This document shows positions 30,456-40,730 of a stretch of 64,000 nt of DNA, in pieces (within the stretch, counting starts at the first letter, position 1; every line of letters starts with the position of its first letter). Position numbers and translations under genes: made by a program. This DNA is from Mesorhizobium escarrei (GTDB lineage Bacteria; Pseudomonadota; Alphaproteobacteria; Rhizobiales; Rhizobiaceae), in the NCBI RefSeq assembly GCF_935825525.1, contig NZ_CAKXZT010000117.1:4234-68233 (forward strand), written 5' to 3'. Below the pieces are notes generated by a model. The model made no database searches and was not told the origin of the DNA. It saw nothing but the letters and a program-made list of their open reading frames with translations.

Positions 30456-32912
30456 TCAGTAGAGCCCGCCGCCGCCGGACTGGATGGCTTGGTTGGCCTG
30501 TGGCGACAGCGCGCCGCCGGAGGCGTTGGAGCCGTCCGCACCCATGCCGATCACCCAATAGCTGTCGGCGGGGCCGGTGCCCGGCTTGAAGGCCTCGATA
30601 AAGGCGCCGGCGTCGTCCGGGTTGGCCCGCATGCCGGTTTTGCGATTGATGGCGATCAGCTTCATGCCTTCGGGAACCTGGAAATCGACATTGGGCGTGC
30701 CGTCCAGCGCCACGCGCATGAAGTCCTTGAAGATCGGAGCGGCGAGGCCGCCGCCGGTCGCGCCCTTGCCAAGACCCTTCGGCTGATCATAGCCCATATA
30801 AAGGCCGACAACGAGGTTGGGCGTATAGCCGATGAACCAGGTATCCTTCTCGTCGTTTGTCGTTCCGGTCTTGCCGGCGATGTGGCGGCCGAGTTCGGCG
30901 ACGGTAGCGCCGGTACCGCGCTCGACGACGCCCTCCATCATCGAGGTGATCTGATAGGCGGTCATCGGATCGAGCACCTGCTCGGAATTGTCGACCAGTT
31001 CCGGCTCAGGCTGGTTCTGCCATTCGGCCGCATTGCAATTTTCGCAGCCGCGTTCGTCCTGCCTGTATACCGTCTTGCCGTAGCGATCCTGGATCCGGTC
31101 GATCAGCGTCGGCTTGATCGACTTGCCGCCGTTGGCCATGATCGAATAGGCCGATACCATGCGCATCACGGTCGTCTCGCCCGACCCCAGTGCCATCGGC
31201 AGATACGGCGCCAGTCGATCATAGACGCCGAAGCGCTCGGCATATTCGGCGACCAGCTTCATGCCCATGTCGTTGGCCAGGCGCACAGTCATCAGATTGC
31301 GCGACCTCTCGATGCCGGACCGCAAGGTCGCCGGGCCGGCTGTCCTTCCATCGTAGTTTTTCGGCGTCCAGGTCGTGTTGCCGCTCTTGATGGTGATCGG
31401 GCCGTCCATGATCACCGAAGCCGGCGTATAGCCATTGTCGAGGGCGGCCGCATAGACGATCGGCTTGAACGACGAACCCGGCTGTCGCATGGCCTGCGTC
31501 GCACGGTTGAATTCGGATTGCGAATAGGAGAACCCGCCGACCATGGCCAGAACGCGGCCGGTATGCGGATCCATGGCGATCATGCCGCCTTCCACTTCGG
31601 GGGCCTGGCGCAAGATATAGGCCCCATCCGTGCCTTCTTTCTTCTGCACGAAGATGACGTCGCCAGGCTTCAGCACGTCCGCCGGCGATTTGGCCTTGAC
31701 GGTCCTGCCGCCGACCACGTGACGCATGGCGAAGCTCATGTCCTCGCGGCTGACGGTGCCTTCGATGCGATCCTTGACGAGTTGGCCCGAGACCTGCCGG
31801 GTCGGCCGAAGGCCGATGGACAGGCCGCTCTCCGAACTGTCGAGCACAACGGCGAGCGACCATTCGGGCACGTCGTCCAGTCCCTTGACTTCGCTCAAAG
31901 GCACGCCCCAGTCGCCGGATACGCTGATGGTCTTCAGCGGCCCGCGATAGCCGCGCAGCGTATCGAACTTCATCAGGCCGTTCTGCATGGCTTTGCGGGC
32001 GATGAGCTGCATCTTGGGATCAAGCGTCGTACGGACGGACAGGCCGCCTTCGTAGAGCGCATTCTCGCCGTAGCGTGCGCTGATCTGGCGACGCACTTCC
32101 TCGGTGAAATATTCGCCCGCGAACAGATAGGTGCCTGAGCGGCGTGGCTTGACGCCGAGCGGCTCGGCCTTGGCCTTGGCGCCTTCCTCTTGCGTGACGT
32201 AGCCGTTGCCGACCATTTGGTCGATGACCCAGTTGCGGCGCTCGATGGCGCGGTCGGCATATTTGAAGGGATGATAGTTGGTGGGGCCTTTCGGCAAAGC
32301 CGCCAGATAGGCCGCCTCCGCCACAGTGAGTTCATTCACCGCCTTGTCGAAATAGGTAAGCGCTGCGCCGGCGACGCCATAGGCGCCAAGCCCGAAGAAA
32401 ATCTCGTTAAGATAGAGCTCGAGGATGCGGTCCTTCGAATAGGCCTGCTCGATGCGGAAGGCGAGGATCATCTCCTTGATCTTGCGCTCGTAGGTCTGGT
32501 CCGAGGACAACAGGAAGTTTTTCGCCACCTGCTGGGTGATCGTCGAGGCGCCGACCTGGCGCTTGCCCGAGCCAAAATTCTGCAGATTGACCATGACTGC
32601 GCGGCCAAGGCCGGTCATATCGATGCCTGGGTGATTGTAGAAGTTTTTGTCCTCGGCAGACAGGAAGGCCGCCTTGACACGATCCGGCACCGCCTGGATC
32701 GGCAAATACAGGCGCCGCTCGCGCGCATATTCGGCCATCAGCGCACCGTCGGACGCATGGATGCGGGTCGTCACCGGCGGTTCATACTTGGCCAGGACCT
32801 CGTAGTCGGGCAAATCCTTCGACAAATGGCTGATATAGATCGCCACGCCCGCCGCGACCAAAAGGGCCAGCGCCGTGCCGATGCCGAAGAAATAGCCAAT
32901 AAGACGAATCAT
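30456..32912 (-). CDS. mrcA: penicillin-binding protein 1A, bifunctional peptidoglycan synthase
   Basis: An 818-aa inner-membrane enzyme that polymerises and crosslinks peptidoglycan. It has an N-terminal anchor helix (IGYFFGIGTALALLVAAGVA), then a GT51 transglycosylase domain (about 55-230) with FLSAEDKNFYNHPGIDMTGL, STITQQVAKNF and LNEIFFGLGAYGVA. The transpeptidase domain (about 420-740) has the nucleophile motif QPGSSFKP, the SRN motif ERSRNLMTV and KTGTTNDEKD. Length is normal for class A PBP1a. It lies between the amidase gene and prfB, the standard alphaproteobacterial order. Confidence 0.95.
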   Translation of the reverse strand: MIRLIGYFFGIGTALALLVAAGVAIYISHLSKDLPDYEVLAKYEPPVTTRIHASDGALMAEYARERRLYLPIQAVPDRVKAAFLSAEDKNFYNHPGIDMTGLGRAVMVNLQNFGSGKRQVGASTITQQVAKNFLLSSDQTYERKIKEMILAFRIEQAYSKDRILELYLNEIFFGLGAYGVAGAALTYFDKAVNELTVAEAAYLAALPKGPTNYHPFKYADRAIERRNWVIDQMVGNGYVTQEEGAKAKAEPLGVKPRRSGTYLFAGEYFTEEVRRQISARYGENALYEGGLSVRTTLDPKMQLIARKAMQNGLMKFDTLRGYRGPLKTISVSGDWGVPLSEVKGLDDVPEWSLAVVLDSSESGLSIGLRPTRQVSGQLVKDRIEGTVSREDMSFAMRHVVGGRTVKAKSPADVLKPGDVIFVQKKEGTDGAYILRQAPEVEGGMIAMDPHTGRVLAMVGGFSYSQSEFNRATQAMRQPGSSFKPIVYAAALDNGYTPASVIMDGPITIKSGNTTWTPKNYDGRTAGPATLRSGIERSRNLMTVRLANDMGMKLVAEYAERFGVYDRLAPYLPMALGSGETTVMRMVSAYSIMANGGKSIKPTLIDRIQDRYGKTVYRQDERGCENCNAAEWQNQPEPELVDNSEQVLDPMTAYQITSMMEGVVERGTGATVAELGRHIAGKTGTTNDEKDTWFIGYTPNLVVGLYMGYDQPKGLGKGATGGGLAAPIFKDFMRVALDGTPNVDFQVPEGMKLIAINRKTGMRANPDDAGAFIEAFKPGTGPADSYWVIGMGADGSNASGGALSPQANQAIQSGGGGLY

Positions 32913-33128
32913 GCCCGCTCCAGTCCTTGGTTCGGGAATTGCCTAAGCGAAGCCGCCTTTCGCGCAAGCTTTCGAGACGATCCCGACCGGTAATCGAAAA
33001 TCCATGTCGCCACCATGTGGGCAAAATGCGGCAGCATGGAATTTCGGCTTCGAAATGGCGGAAATATAAGTACGGGGTGTTGTTGTCATGCAACGCTGCC
33101 ACTGGCTGTGGGCGGGCGGCGGGCCATC

Positions 33129-34454
33129 TCAGCCTCCGGTTCCGGCTCCAGCCTTGGCTGAAGCGAACAGGGCGATGGCATTGGTTATGCTCTGGGCCGC
33201 CTTGCTGCGCCAATCGGCACTGAGCAGTTGCGCCTCGTCCTTGGCATTCGACAGATAGCCGAGTTCGACCAGCACGGAGGGAACATCCGGCGCCTTCAAC
33301 ACCTTGAAGCTGGCCGAACGCTGCGGATTGTTGATCAGGCCGACACTGGTGGAAAGCTGGCCGACCAGCGTTTGGGCAAAACTCATCGAGAAACTGTGCG
33401 TCTCGCGGCGAATCAGGTCGATCAGGATGTCGGTTACTTCCTTGTTGTCGTCCTTGATTTCCATGCCGGCGAATTGGTCGGAAAGGTTTTCACGGTCGGC
33501 GAGCGCCTGCGCTTCGGGATCAGAAGCCTTGTCGGAGACGGTGTAGACGGTTGCGCCGCGAAGGCCCTTGACCCTGATCGTGTCGGCGTGGATCGAAATG
33601 AGCAGATCGGCCTCGTGCTGGCGGGCAATGCGCACGCGGTCGTCCAGCCGCAGGAATTGGTCCGTCTCGCGCGTCATGAACACGTCGTATTTGCCGACTG
33701 CGGCAAGTTTGTCCCGCAATTCGGTGGCGAAAGCGAGCGTGACGTTCTTCTCGCGCGTGCCGTTCAGGCCCTCGGCGCCACCGTCGATGCCGCCATGGCC
33801 TGGATCGATGACGACGGTGAAGCGATGGCCTGGATTGGAGACCGGGCCGGTGCCGACTCTGCCGCCCTTGTCGGAGGAAACCGTCGAGCCGGTGGTCAAC
33901 GCCTGATTGGCAAGAGCGATGTCGAACTCCCGCACCGACGCCGCCGACATCTCGATAGCGATGCGGTAGCCGTTGCCGTCATCATTCTTGAGCACGTCGA
34001 GCCTGTCGATGGCGAACGGGCCCTTGCCGGTGAGAATCAGCCGCGATGCCCCCTCGCCGAGATCGCCGTAACGCACGCTCCTGACCAGGCCGCGCGCCTT
34101 TACATCCTTGGCATTGATGGCGAATCTCGTGCTTGGCAGGTCGACGACCAGACGGTGGGGGCCGCGCAGCAGGAACCATTTGACGTCGGGCTCGCGATCG
34201 AAATTCATGACGATGCGCATCTTGGTGGCGTCACCCGCCATTTTGTAGCTCGTCATGGCGAGCGGCGCGTCGGCGGCAAAGGAAGCTGGCGAAAAGGCCA
34301 GGCAAGCGACAACCAGCAACAGCAGACGAGCAGCGTGGAAGAAGTGGGCAGCGCGGAAGCGGGCACCGCGCAAGTGGGCAGCGCGGAAGTAGGCAGCGTG
34401 GAAGAAAGTGCCTCCGGCACGACCACTCTTGTGGGTGAAGACTGCCAGTCCCAT
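33129..34454 (-). CDS. amiC: N-acetylmuramoyl-L-alanine amidase (AmiC type) with AMIN domain
   Basis: Periplasmic zinc amidase that cuts peptidoglycan for cell separation. About 441 aa from the ATG at 34454. The unusual N-terminus has short repeats rich in FHAAYFRAAHLRGARFRAAH before the signal helix LLLLVVACLAFSPASFAADA. Then come an AMIN domain (about 60-180: DREPDVKWFLLRGPHRLVVD) and the Amidase_3 domain (about 220-430) with VIDPGHGGIDGGAEG (zinc His), a zinc Glu in REKNVTLAFA, SIHADT and VLVELGYLSN. The order amidase - PBP1A - prfB is conserved; rne is divergent. Confidence 0.93.
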   Translation of the reverse strand: MGLAVFTHKSGRAGGTFFHAAYFRAAHLRGARFRAAHFFHAARLLLLVVACLAFSPASFAADAPLAMTSYKMAGDATKMRIVMNFDREPDVKWFLLRGPHRLVVDLPSTRFAINAKDVKARGLVRSVRYGDLGEGASRLILTGKGPFAIDRLDVLKNDDGNGYRIAIEMSAASVREFDIALANQALTTGSTVSSDKGGRVGTGPVSNPGHRFTVVIDPGHGGIDGGAEGLNGTREKNVTLAFATELRDKLAAVGKYDVFMTRETDQFLRLDDRVRIARQHEADLLISIHADTIRVKGLRGATVYTVSDKASDPEAQALADRENLSDQFAGMEIKDDNKEVTDILIDLIRRETHSFSMSFAQTLVGQLSTSVGLINNPQRSASFKVLKAPDVPSVLVELGYLSNAKDEAQLLSADWRSKAAQSITNAIALFASAKAGAGTGG

Positions 34455-35144
34455 CTCGTTCCAGTTGCTCCGGTTTGGCGCCAGGCGCCCAATCCTGCGT
34501 GTCGGCCAATCTTGTTTGTCGGAGTGTCGTCGTCTTGTCGAAATGCCGGTCAGGCCGCGAACTCGATTAACGGTTGGTATCCAGAGAAGGTTAACCAAGT
34601 CTTTTCATGCAACGCTTAAAGCCGTGCTTCCGTTGCGGAACTGCATTTTGCCGGCATCGGAAATCGGGGTTGCCTTCCAACCCGCCAAATCATAAAAGCG
34701 ATGGTGGATCACTGCAATCCTGGAACCGTCCTTCTCCGCAGCATCCTGCTACAGGTGAGATGAACGACGGCTCCTTTCGCGTCAGGCGAAAAAGGCAACA
34801 GGTGATCGCGACGAATTTCGCAGGTGTGAGCCCGTGGCGGGGGAAGCGCCTGCGTGAGGAAAACGGCCGGGATTGTCCCGCGCCGGCTCTGTACGAGCAA
34901 ACAAGCTGGTCCGGTTTTTCCGGGCTTTGGTTCAAAAAGGTTCTGCTGGTTACGATGGCTTCAAGCGCAATCATGGAAAGGTCCGCAGCAAACCGCGCCA
35001 TTATGGCTGCGGGCGGCACCGCCATGGCGCTCAGGCAGCGGCCGGCGGACATTCAATTGCCCGGCACCCATGTTCATCCACACTCACAGCGGCGGGCTTT
35101 GCCCCGCAAGCTGCGGCTGACGGCTGCCGGGGGGAAACGAAATA
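34455..35144. promoter_or_regulatory. divergent amiC / rne region including the long rne leader
   Basis: About 690 bp without a supported gene. rne messages usually have a long structured 5' leader used for autoregulation, and the 300-400 bp before 35145 probably serve this purpose. Several G/C-rich inverted repeats are present, and a GGGGGGAAACG lies just before the rne start. Confidence 0.5.
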
Positions 35145-38100
35145 ATGCCCAACAAAATGCTGATAGACGCCTCCCACCCGGAGGAAACACGAGTTGTCGT
35201 CGTTCGCGGTAACCGTATTGAAGAATTCGACTTTGAATCTCAGGACAAGAAGCAACTCAAAGGAAACATCTACCTCGCCCGCGTAACCCGCGTCGAACCC
35301 TCGCTTCAGGCAGCCTTTGTCGAATATGGCGGCAACCGTCACGGTTTCCTAGCCTTTAGTGAGATTCATCCCGACTACTATCAGATTCCGGTCGCCGACC
35401 GTCAGGCGCTGCTGCGCGCGGAAGCGCAGGAGGCTGAAGACGAGGACGATGAGGACGGCGAAGGCGACGATCGCCAGAACCGTGATCGCGGCCGGCGCGG
35501 ACGCCGCCGCGGCGGCAAGAGCCGCGACCGAGGCGAGCACAAGCGTGATGCAGGTGCGGCCGATTCGGACGATTCTGTCGATTCCAACGACAGCGGGTCC
35601 AACGACAGCGGGTCCAATGACAGCCGTTCCAACGAGGGCGGCGAACACGACGAGGATGCGGTCGCGCAGAACGTCGATGCCGTTTCCGAAAAAGTCGACG
35701 CGCCGTCCGCTACTTCGGAAACTGGCGAGGATGTCGCCAGTCATAGCGAAGCAAGTCGTGACGAGACGAGCCGTAACGAAACGAGCCATGACGAGACTGG
35801 CCATGACGAGACTGGCCATGACGAGATTGGCCATGACGAGACTGGCCATGACGAGACTGGCCATGACGGGACTGGCCATGACGGGACTGGCCATGCCGAG
35901 GCTGGGCCTTCCGAAGGCGGTCCGAATTCCATCGCCGCCAGCATCGAATCGGATGTGATTTCCGAAGCCGTGCCGCAGGCTGAGGCGGCCGGCGAAGCCA
36001 CGTCCACCGACAATGATCGCGGCATGCTGGAAGAGGTGCAGTCATCGCATCCGGATGACCATGAGGTCGAATCGGTCGGCGCCGAGGATGCGCTGGAAGA
36101 AGCGCGCAACCGCCGCAAGCCGGTGCGCCGCCAGTACAAGATCCAGGAAGTGATCAAGCGCCGGCAGATCCTTCTGGTGCAGGTCGTGAAGGAAGAGCGC
36201 GGCAACAAGGGCGCGGCGCTCACCACCTACCTGTCGCTTGCCGGCCGCTATTCGGTGCTGATGCCGAACACGGCGCGCGGCGGCGGCATCTCGCGCAAGA
36301 TCACCAACGCACAGGACCGCAAGCGGCTGAAGGAGGTCGTCGCCGATCTCGAAGTGCCGCAGGGCATGGGCGTCATCCTGCGCACCGCCGGCGAAAGCCG
36401 CACCAAGGCCGAGATCAAGCGCGACTACGAATATCTGATGCGGCTTTGGGAAAACGTCCGCAACCTGACGCTGCAGTCCACGGCTCCTGCCCTGGTCTAC
36501 GAAGAAGGCAGCCTGATCAAGCGCTCGGTGCGCGACCTCTACAACAAGGACATCGACGAGATCCTGGTCTCCGGCGAAGAGGGCTATCGCGAGGCCAAGG
36601 ACTTCATGCGCATGCTGATGCCGAGCCACGCCAAGGTCGTGCAGCCGTTCCGCGACGCGACGCCGATCTTCGTGCGCAACGGCATCGAGGCGCAGCTCGA
36701 CCGCATGCTGCAGCCGCAGGTGACGCTGAAGAGCGGCGGCTACATCATCATCAACCAGACCGAAGCGCTGGTCGCCATCGACGTCAATTCGGGCCGCTCC
36801 ACCAAAGAGCACTCGATCGAGGACACAGCGCTTCACACCAATCTGGAGGCGGCCGAGGAGGTCGCACGGCAGCTGAGGCTGCGCGATCTCGCCGGCCTGA
36901 TCGTCATCGACTTCATCGACATGGAGGAGAACCGCAACAATCGCTCCGTCGAGAAGCGGCTGAAGGACCACCTCAAGAACGATCGCGCCCGCATCCAGGT
37001 CGGCCGCATCTCGCATTTCGGCCTGATGGAGATGTCGCGCCAGCGCATCCGTGCCAGCGTGCTGGAATCGACGATGAAGCCTTGCCCACATTGCGGCGGC
37101 ACCGGCCATGTGCGGTCCGATTCGTCCGTCGCGCTGATGGTGGTGCGGGCGATCGAGGAATTCCTGCTCAAGGATTCGCGCAGCCACATCACGGTGCGGA
37201 CGCCGGCGGCGACCGCGCTCTATGTGCTCAACCACAAGCGCGGCACGCTGGTGGAGCTCGAAAACCGCTTCGGCCTGACCATCACCGTCGAGGCCGACGA
37301 CACGGTCGGCGCCCAGCATTATGCGATCTTCCGCGGCGCGTTGGCTGAAAAGCCCGAAGGCTTCGTCGAGGTGCGGACCTTGCCCGCCTATGTCGAGCCG
37401 GAAGAGCCCGCCGACGAAATCGTCATCGAGGAGGAGGAAGACGAGGTCGTTGCACCGGCGGAGCAACCGCGCCAGGCTCAGCAGCCGCAGCAGCCAAGGC
37501 CCAGCGAGGATGGCGAAGGCCGCGACCGCAAGCGCCGCAAGCGCCGCAGACGGCGCGGCGGCAAGGATCGCGACCGCGAGCATGGCGCCCCAATGGAAGG
37601 GGCATCCCTCTCCACCGCTGCCGATGGCGTCTCCGAAGCCTCAAGCGATGAAGGCGCCGAAGCAAACCACGAGGACCAGGTCGGCGTCGCTGAGGCGGTG
37701 AAAGCTTCGGATGACGGGCAAGAGCCTGGTGAAGATCGGGAGCCTGATGAAGCTCGGGGGCCGGATGAAGGTCAGGGGCCGGATGAAGGTCTGGGCAAGA
37801 AGCGCCGGCGCGGCAAGCGCGGCGGCAAGCGCAATCGCCGTGAAGACGGCGAAGGCGAGGTCGATGCAGGCACTGCCGAATCGGCTGACCGTCCCGAGGT
37901 CTTGGAGGGCGTAGCCGTCTCCGGCGAACCGGCAGCAGCAACGCCGGTCGAAGCAATGCCGGTCGAAGAGCCTGTGGATCTTGCTCCGGCCAATGACGAC
38001 GTGCCAAGCGCTGAAAAGCCGAAGAAGCCGCGCCGCGCCGCCAAGCCGAAGAAGGCTGCAGCGAACGTCGTTGCCGAGACGCCGGCAGCCGAGCCGGAAA

Positions 38101-38300
38101 TTTCTGCCGAGCCTCCCGCACCTGTTTCGGAGGAAACAGCCGCCGTCGACGAACAACCGAAGGTCCGCCCATCGCGACGCAAGCCCGTACCGGTGGATGC
38201 TCCGGTTGAGCCGATCGTGTCCTCGACTGTTGCCGAAGAGGAAAAGATCGAAGAGAAGCCGAAGCGTGCCGGCTGGTGGCAGCGGAAAGGCTTTTTCTAA
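35145..38300 (+). CDS. rne: ribonuclease E
   Basis: Essential endonuclease of the RNA degradosome. The 1051-aa protein opens [20 protein letters not shown]. The S1 domain (about 35-110 and after 325) is interrupted by a large acidic insertion (about 95-320) holding pentapeptide repeats HDETG (about 215-250). The catalytic core has [20 protein letters not shown] and [20 protein letters not shown] (catalytic Asp residues), then the zinc link [10 protein letters not shown]. The C-terminal half (from about 760) is disordered, basic and acidic in blocks, and ends GWWQRKGFF, the alphaproteobacterial RNase E tail. A strong terminator follows. Confidence 0.95.
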   Translation: MPNKMLIDASHPEETRVVVVRGNRIEEFDFESQDKKQLKGNIYLARVTRVEPSLQAAFVEYGGNRHGFLAFSEIHPDYYQIPVADRQALLRAEAQEAEDEDDEDGEGDDRQNRDRGRRGRRRGGKSRDRGEHKRDAGAADSDDSVDSNDSGSNDSGSNDSRSNEGGEHDEDAVAQNVDAVSEKVDAPSATSETGEDVASHSEASRDETSRNETSHDETGHDETGHDEIGHDETGHDETGHDGTGHDGTGHAEAGPSEGGPNSIAASIESDVISEAVPQAEAAGEATSTDNDRGMLEEVQSSHPDDHEVESVGAEDALEEARNRRKPVRRQYKIQEVIKRRQILLVQVVKEERGNKGAALTTYLSLAGRYSVLMPNTARGGGISRKITNAQDRKRLKEVVADLEVPQGMGVILRTAGESRTKAEIKRDYEYLMRLWENVRNLTLQSTAPALVYEEGSLIKRSVRDLYNKDIDEILVSGEEGYREAKDFMRMLMPSHAKVVQPFRDATPIFVRNGIEAQLDRMLQPQVTLKSGGYIIINQTEALVAIDVNSGRSTKEHSIEDTALHTNLEAAEEVARQLRLRDLAGLIVIDFIDMEENRNNRSVEKRLKDHLKNDRARIQVGRISHFGLMEMSRQRIRASVLESTMKPCPHCGGTGHVRSDSSVALMVVRAIEEFLLKDSRSHITVRTPAATALYVLNHKRGTLVELENRFGLTITVEADDTVGAQHYAIFRGALAEKPEGFVEVRTLPAYVEPEEPADEIVIEEEEDEVVAPAEQPRQAQQPQQPRPSEDGEGRDRKRRKRRRRRGGKDRDREHGAPMEGASLSTAADGVSEASSDEGAEANHEDQVGVAEAVKASDDGQEPGEDREPDEARGPDEGQGPDEGLGKKRRRGKRGGKRNRREDGEGEVDAGTAESADRPEVLEGVAVSGEPAAATPVEAMPVEEPVDLAPANDDVPSAEKPKKPRRAAKPKKAAANVVAETPAAEPEISAEPPAPVSEETAAVDEQPKVRPSRRKPVPVDAPVEPIVSSTVAEEEKIEEKPKRAGWWQRKGFF
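35746..35895 (+). repeat. 15-bp tandem repeats inside rne
   Basis: Seven near-perfect units of ACGAGACTGGCCATG run from 35791 to 35895, preceded by degenerate units from 35746. They encode H-D-E-T-G repeats. A second short array (SNDSG units, 35582-35635) lies upstream. Both keep the frame and fall within the variable insertion of the S1 domain. Confidence 0.9.
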
Positions 38301-38338
38301 GCTTTTCGGTAGTTTAGCCTAATCTTTTGACCAAAAGA

Positions 38339-38373
38339 ATCCCGCGCTGTCCTGTCGACAGCGCGGGATTTTT
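38339..38373 (+). terminator. rne terminator
   Basis: AATCCCGCGCTGTC - CTGTC loop - GACAGCGCGGGATT followed by TTTC. A perfect 13-bp or longer GC stem, 38 bp after the rne stop. Confidence 0.9.
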
Positions 38374-38390
38374 CTTGTCTGAAGCGCCAC

Positions 38391-38463
38391 AATCTCTATG
38401 GCGCCCAAATCTTTATGGCGCCCCCAACTCTTTATGGCGCCCCGAACTCTTTATGGCGCGAAC
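38391..38463. repeat. tandem repeat derived from the glsA 3' end
   Basis: Four units of about 20-23 bp with the core CTTTATGGCGCCCC. The last unit contains the glsA stop and final codons (TTATGGCGCGAACAC on the plus strand), so the units look like copies of the gene's end laid out downstream. Confidence 0.8.
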
Positions 38464-39380
38464 ACCGACCAGTTCATCATCTTCGCCAGCCTTTCCAGCG
38501 CAATCGACCCCAGCCTGGAATTGCCGTTGGCGTTGAGGCCGGGCGACCAGACGGCAAGCGAAGCCACGCCCGGCACGATCGCTAAAATGCCGCCGCCGAC
38601 GCCGCTCTTGCCGGGGATGCCGACGCGAAAGGCGAAATCGCCTGAGCCGTCATAGTGGCCGCAGGTCAGCATCATCGCGCCGATGCGGCGCGCGCGCTCG
38701 GCCGACACCACGGAATGGCCAGTCGCCGGGTTCTTGCCGCCATTGGCGAGGAAGCGGCCGGCCAGAGCCAGCTGCCGGCAGCTCATTGCGATGGCGCAAT
38801 GGTGGAAATAGACGCCCAGCGCCAGGTCCGGCGCGTGGTTGAGATTGCCGAAGGATTTCATATAGTTGGCGAGCGCCAAGTTGCGAAAACCGGTAGCACG
38901 TTCCGAAGCCGCGACCTCGCGGTCGATGATGATGGTTTCGTCGTCGGCCAGGAACTGGATGAAGCGCAGGATCTCGCCGATCGCCTCGCGCGGCTGGTGG
39001 CCGGCGAGCAGAATGTCGGAAATGACGATGGCGCCGGCATTGATGAACGGATTGCGCGGAATGCCGTTCTCGTGCTCGAGCTGGACGATCGAGTTGAACG
39101 GGTTGCCCGAAGGCTCGCGCCCGACACGCTGCCACAGCGCGTCGCCGACATTGCCGAGCGCCAGTGTCAGCGTGAACACCTTCGAAATGCTCTGGATCGA
39201 AAATGGCTCATCGGCGTCGCCCGCCATCAGCACGCGACCGTCATTGGTCACCGCGGCAATGCCGAACTTTTTCGGATCGACCTTGCCGAGCTGGGGAATG
39301 TAGGTCGCGACGTCGCCGCGATCCGTGCGCTCGGCCATCTCGGCTGCAATCTCGGTCAAAGCCTGCTCGAGGTCCGGCAT
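38451..39380 (-). CDS. glsA: glutaminase
   Basis: Hydrolyses glutamine to glutamate and ammonia. The 309-aa protein has the serine-dependent beta-lactamase-like fold of bacterial glutaminases: [20 protein letters not shown] (catalytic S-x-x-K), [55 protein letters not shown] and [20 protein letters not shown]. Length is standard. Its start is 4 bp from the stop of the upstream aminotransferase gene, so the two form an operon on the minus strand. Confidence 0.95.
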   Translation of the reverse strand: MPDLEQALTEIAAEMAERTDRGDVATYIPQLGKVDPKKFGIAAVTNDGRVLMAGDADEPFSIQSISKVFTLTLALGNVGDALWQRVGREPSGNPFNSIVQLEHENGIPRNPFINAGAIVISDILLAGHQPREAIGEILRFIQFLADDETIIIDREVAASERATGFRNLALANYMKSFGNLNHAPDLALGVYFHHCAIAMSCRQLALAGRFLANGGKNPATGHSVVSAERARRIGAMMLTCGHYDGSGDFAFRVGIPGKSGVGGGILAIVPGVASLAVWSPGLNANGNSRLGSIALERLAKMMNWSVFAP

Positions 39381-39384
39381 CGCG

Positions 39385-40533
39385 CTACTTCAGCCAGCGT
39401 TCGATGCGCATCATCGCCTCGACCATCTCGTCGTGGCTGCCAGCGTAGGAAAAGCGCATGGCTCGATGGCCTTGAAGCGGATCGAAATCGCGGCCGGGCG
39501 TCGCCGCCACATGCGCCTCGGCCAGCATCTTGCGCGCGAAGGCCATGCTGTCGTTGGTGTGCCTGGTGACATCGCAGAAGGCGTAGAACGCCCCGTCCAT
39601 CGGTGCCGCCAGGGTAAAGCCGAGTTCGGGCAGGCGTTTCATCAAAAGCTCGCGATTGCCCGCGTAGCGCGCCTTGACCGCCTCCAATTCCGCGGTTGCC
39701 TTGAACGCCTCGATCGCGGCGATCTGGGACAGTTCCGGCGGTGAGATGTAGAGACTCTGGGCGATACGTTCGACCGGCCGCACCAATGCTTCCGGCAGCA
39801 CCATCCAGCCGATGCGCCAACCGGTCATGCAGTAGTATTTAGAGAAGGAATTGATCACCGTCACGTCAGGGCCGTAGGCAAGTGCTGTGGTGTCCGGCGC
39901 AGCGTAAGCCAGCCGGTGGTAGATCTCGTCGGAGATCACGGCGATGCCGAGCTCTTGCGCCGTCGTCACCAGCGCCGACAGCTCGTCGGCGGGGATAATC
40001 GCCCCGGTCGGATTGGCGGGGCTGGCAAACAAGACGCCCTTCAGCTTCTTTTCGCGATGCGCAGCCTTCAGAAGTTCGGCGTGGAGATAGGCATCACCGT
40101 CGAGCTCGATCTCGACGATCTCGATGCCGAGCGCGGCCATGATGTTGCGATAGGCCGGATAACCGGGGGCGGCGATGGCGACACGATCGCCCGGATCGAA
40201 CATCGCCAGAAATGCCAGGTTGAAGGCGGCCGACGATCCGGTGGTGACGGCGATCCGGCCGGGTGAAACGGCCAGCCCGTAGTGGTCGGCATAGTGCTGC
40301 GCGATTGCCTCGCGCAGGCCCGCAAGACCCAATGCGTCGGTGTAGCCGATGCGCCCCATCTTCAATGCGTTCGTCGCCGCTTGCCTGACCCGGGCCGGCG
40401 CCGGATCGGACGGCTGGCCAACGGCCATGGAAACGACCGGCACGCCCTTGGCCTTCAGCCGATTCGCTTCCGCCAGAACGTCCATGGCGTGGAACGGCTC
40501 GACGTCGCCGCGACGCGAAAGCGATACAACCAT
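39385..40533 (-). CDS. PLP-dependent aminotransferase, class I/II
   Basis: A 382-aa protein of aspartate-aminotransferase fold. It has a substrate-entry region ([20 protein letters not shown]), the cofactor region [44 protein letters not shown] (Asp and Tyr near the pyridine ring), the Schiff-base Lys in [20 protein letters not shown], and the carboxylate-binding Arg near AMRFSYAGS. The substrate cannot be read from sequence; its operon with glutaminase suggests a glutamate-linked amino-donor reaction. Confidence 0.9.
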   Translation of the reverse strand: MVVSLSRRGDVEPFHAMDVLAEANRLKAKGVPVVSMAVGQPSDPAPARVRQAATNALKMGRIGYTDALGLAGLREAIAQHYADHYGLAVSPGRIAVTTGSSAAFNLAFLAMFDPGDRVAIAAPGYPAYRNIMAALGIEIVEIELDGDAYLHAELLKAAHREKKLKGVLFASPANPTGAIIPADELSALVTTAQELGIAVISDEIYHRLAYAAPDTTALAYGPDVTVINSFSKYYCMTGWRIGWMVLPEALVRPVERIAQSLYISPPELSQIAAIEAFKATAELEAVKARYAGNRELLMKRLPELGFTLAAPMDGAFYAFCDVTRHTNDSMAFARKMLAEAHVAATPGRDFDPLQGHRAMRFSYAGSHDEMVEAMMRIERWLK

Positions 40534-40730
40534 TTGACCTCATTCCTTGTCGCCGCTTGGGTCGGCCCTTTGGGTCGGTCGGCCCTCGGGCCGGCGCTTG
40601 CCGGCTGCCGGCGCCGAGCTTTGGCGTCCCGCGCCGCACAAATGCCCGATTGATATGAGGATCACAAGTTCGGTAAAGTTTCAGTGCCGACTTTTCATCC
40701 TCCACCCGCTCGTCTACCAGTGGACCTGCC

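Noticed and set aside
30414..32138. 574-aa plus-strand frame opposite the PBP1A gene
   Set aside because: Antisense shadow of a complete PBP1A gene; no domain pattern of its own.
35746..35895. CRISPR-like regular repeat
   Set aside because: Units are contiguous, in frame and inside rne, so it is a coding tandem repeat.
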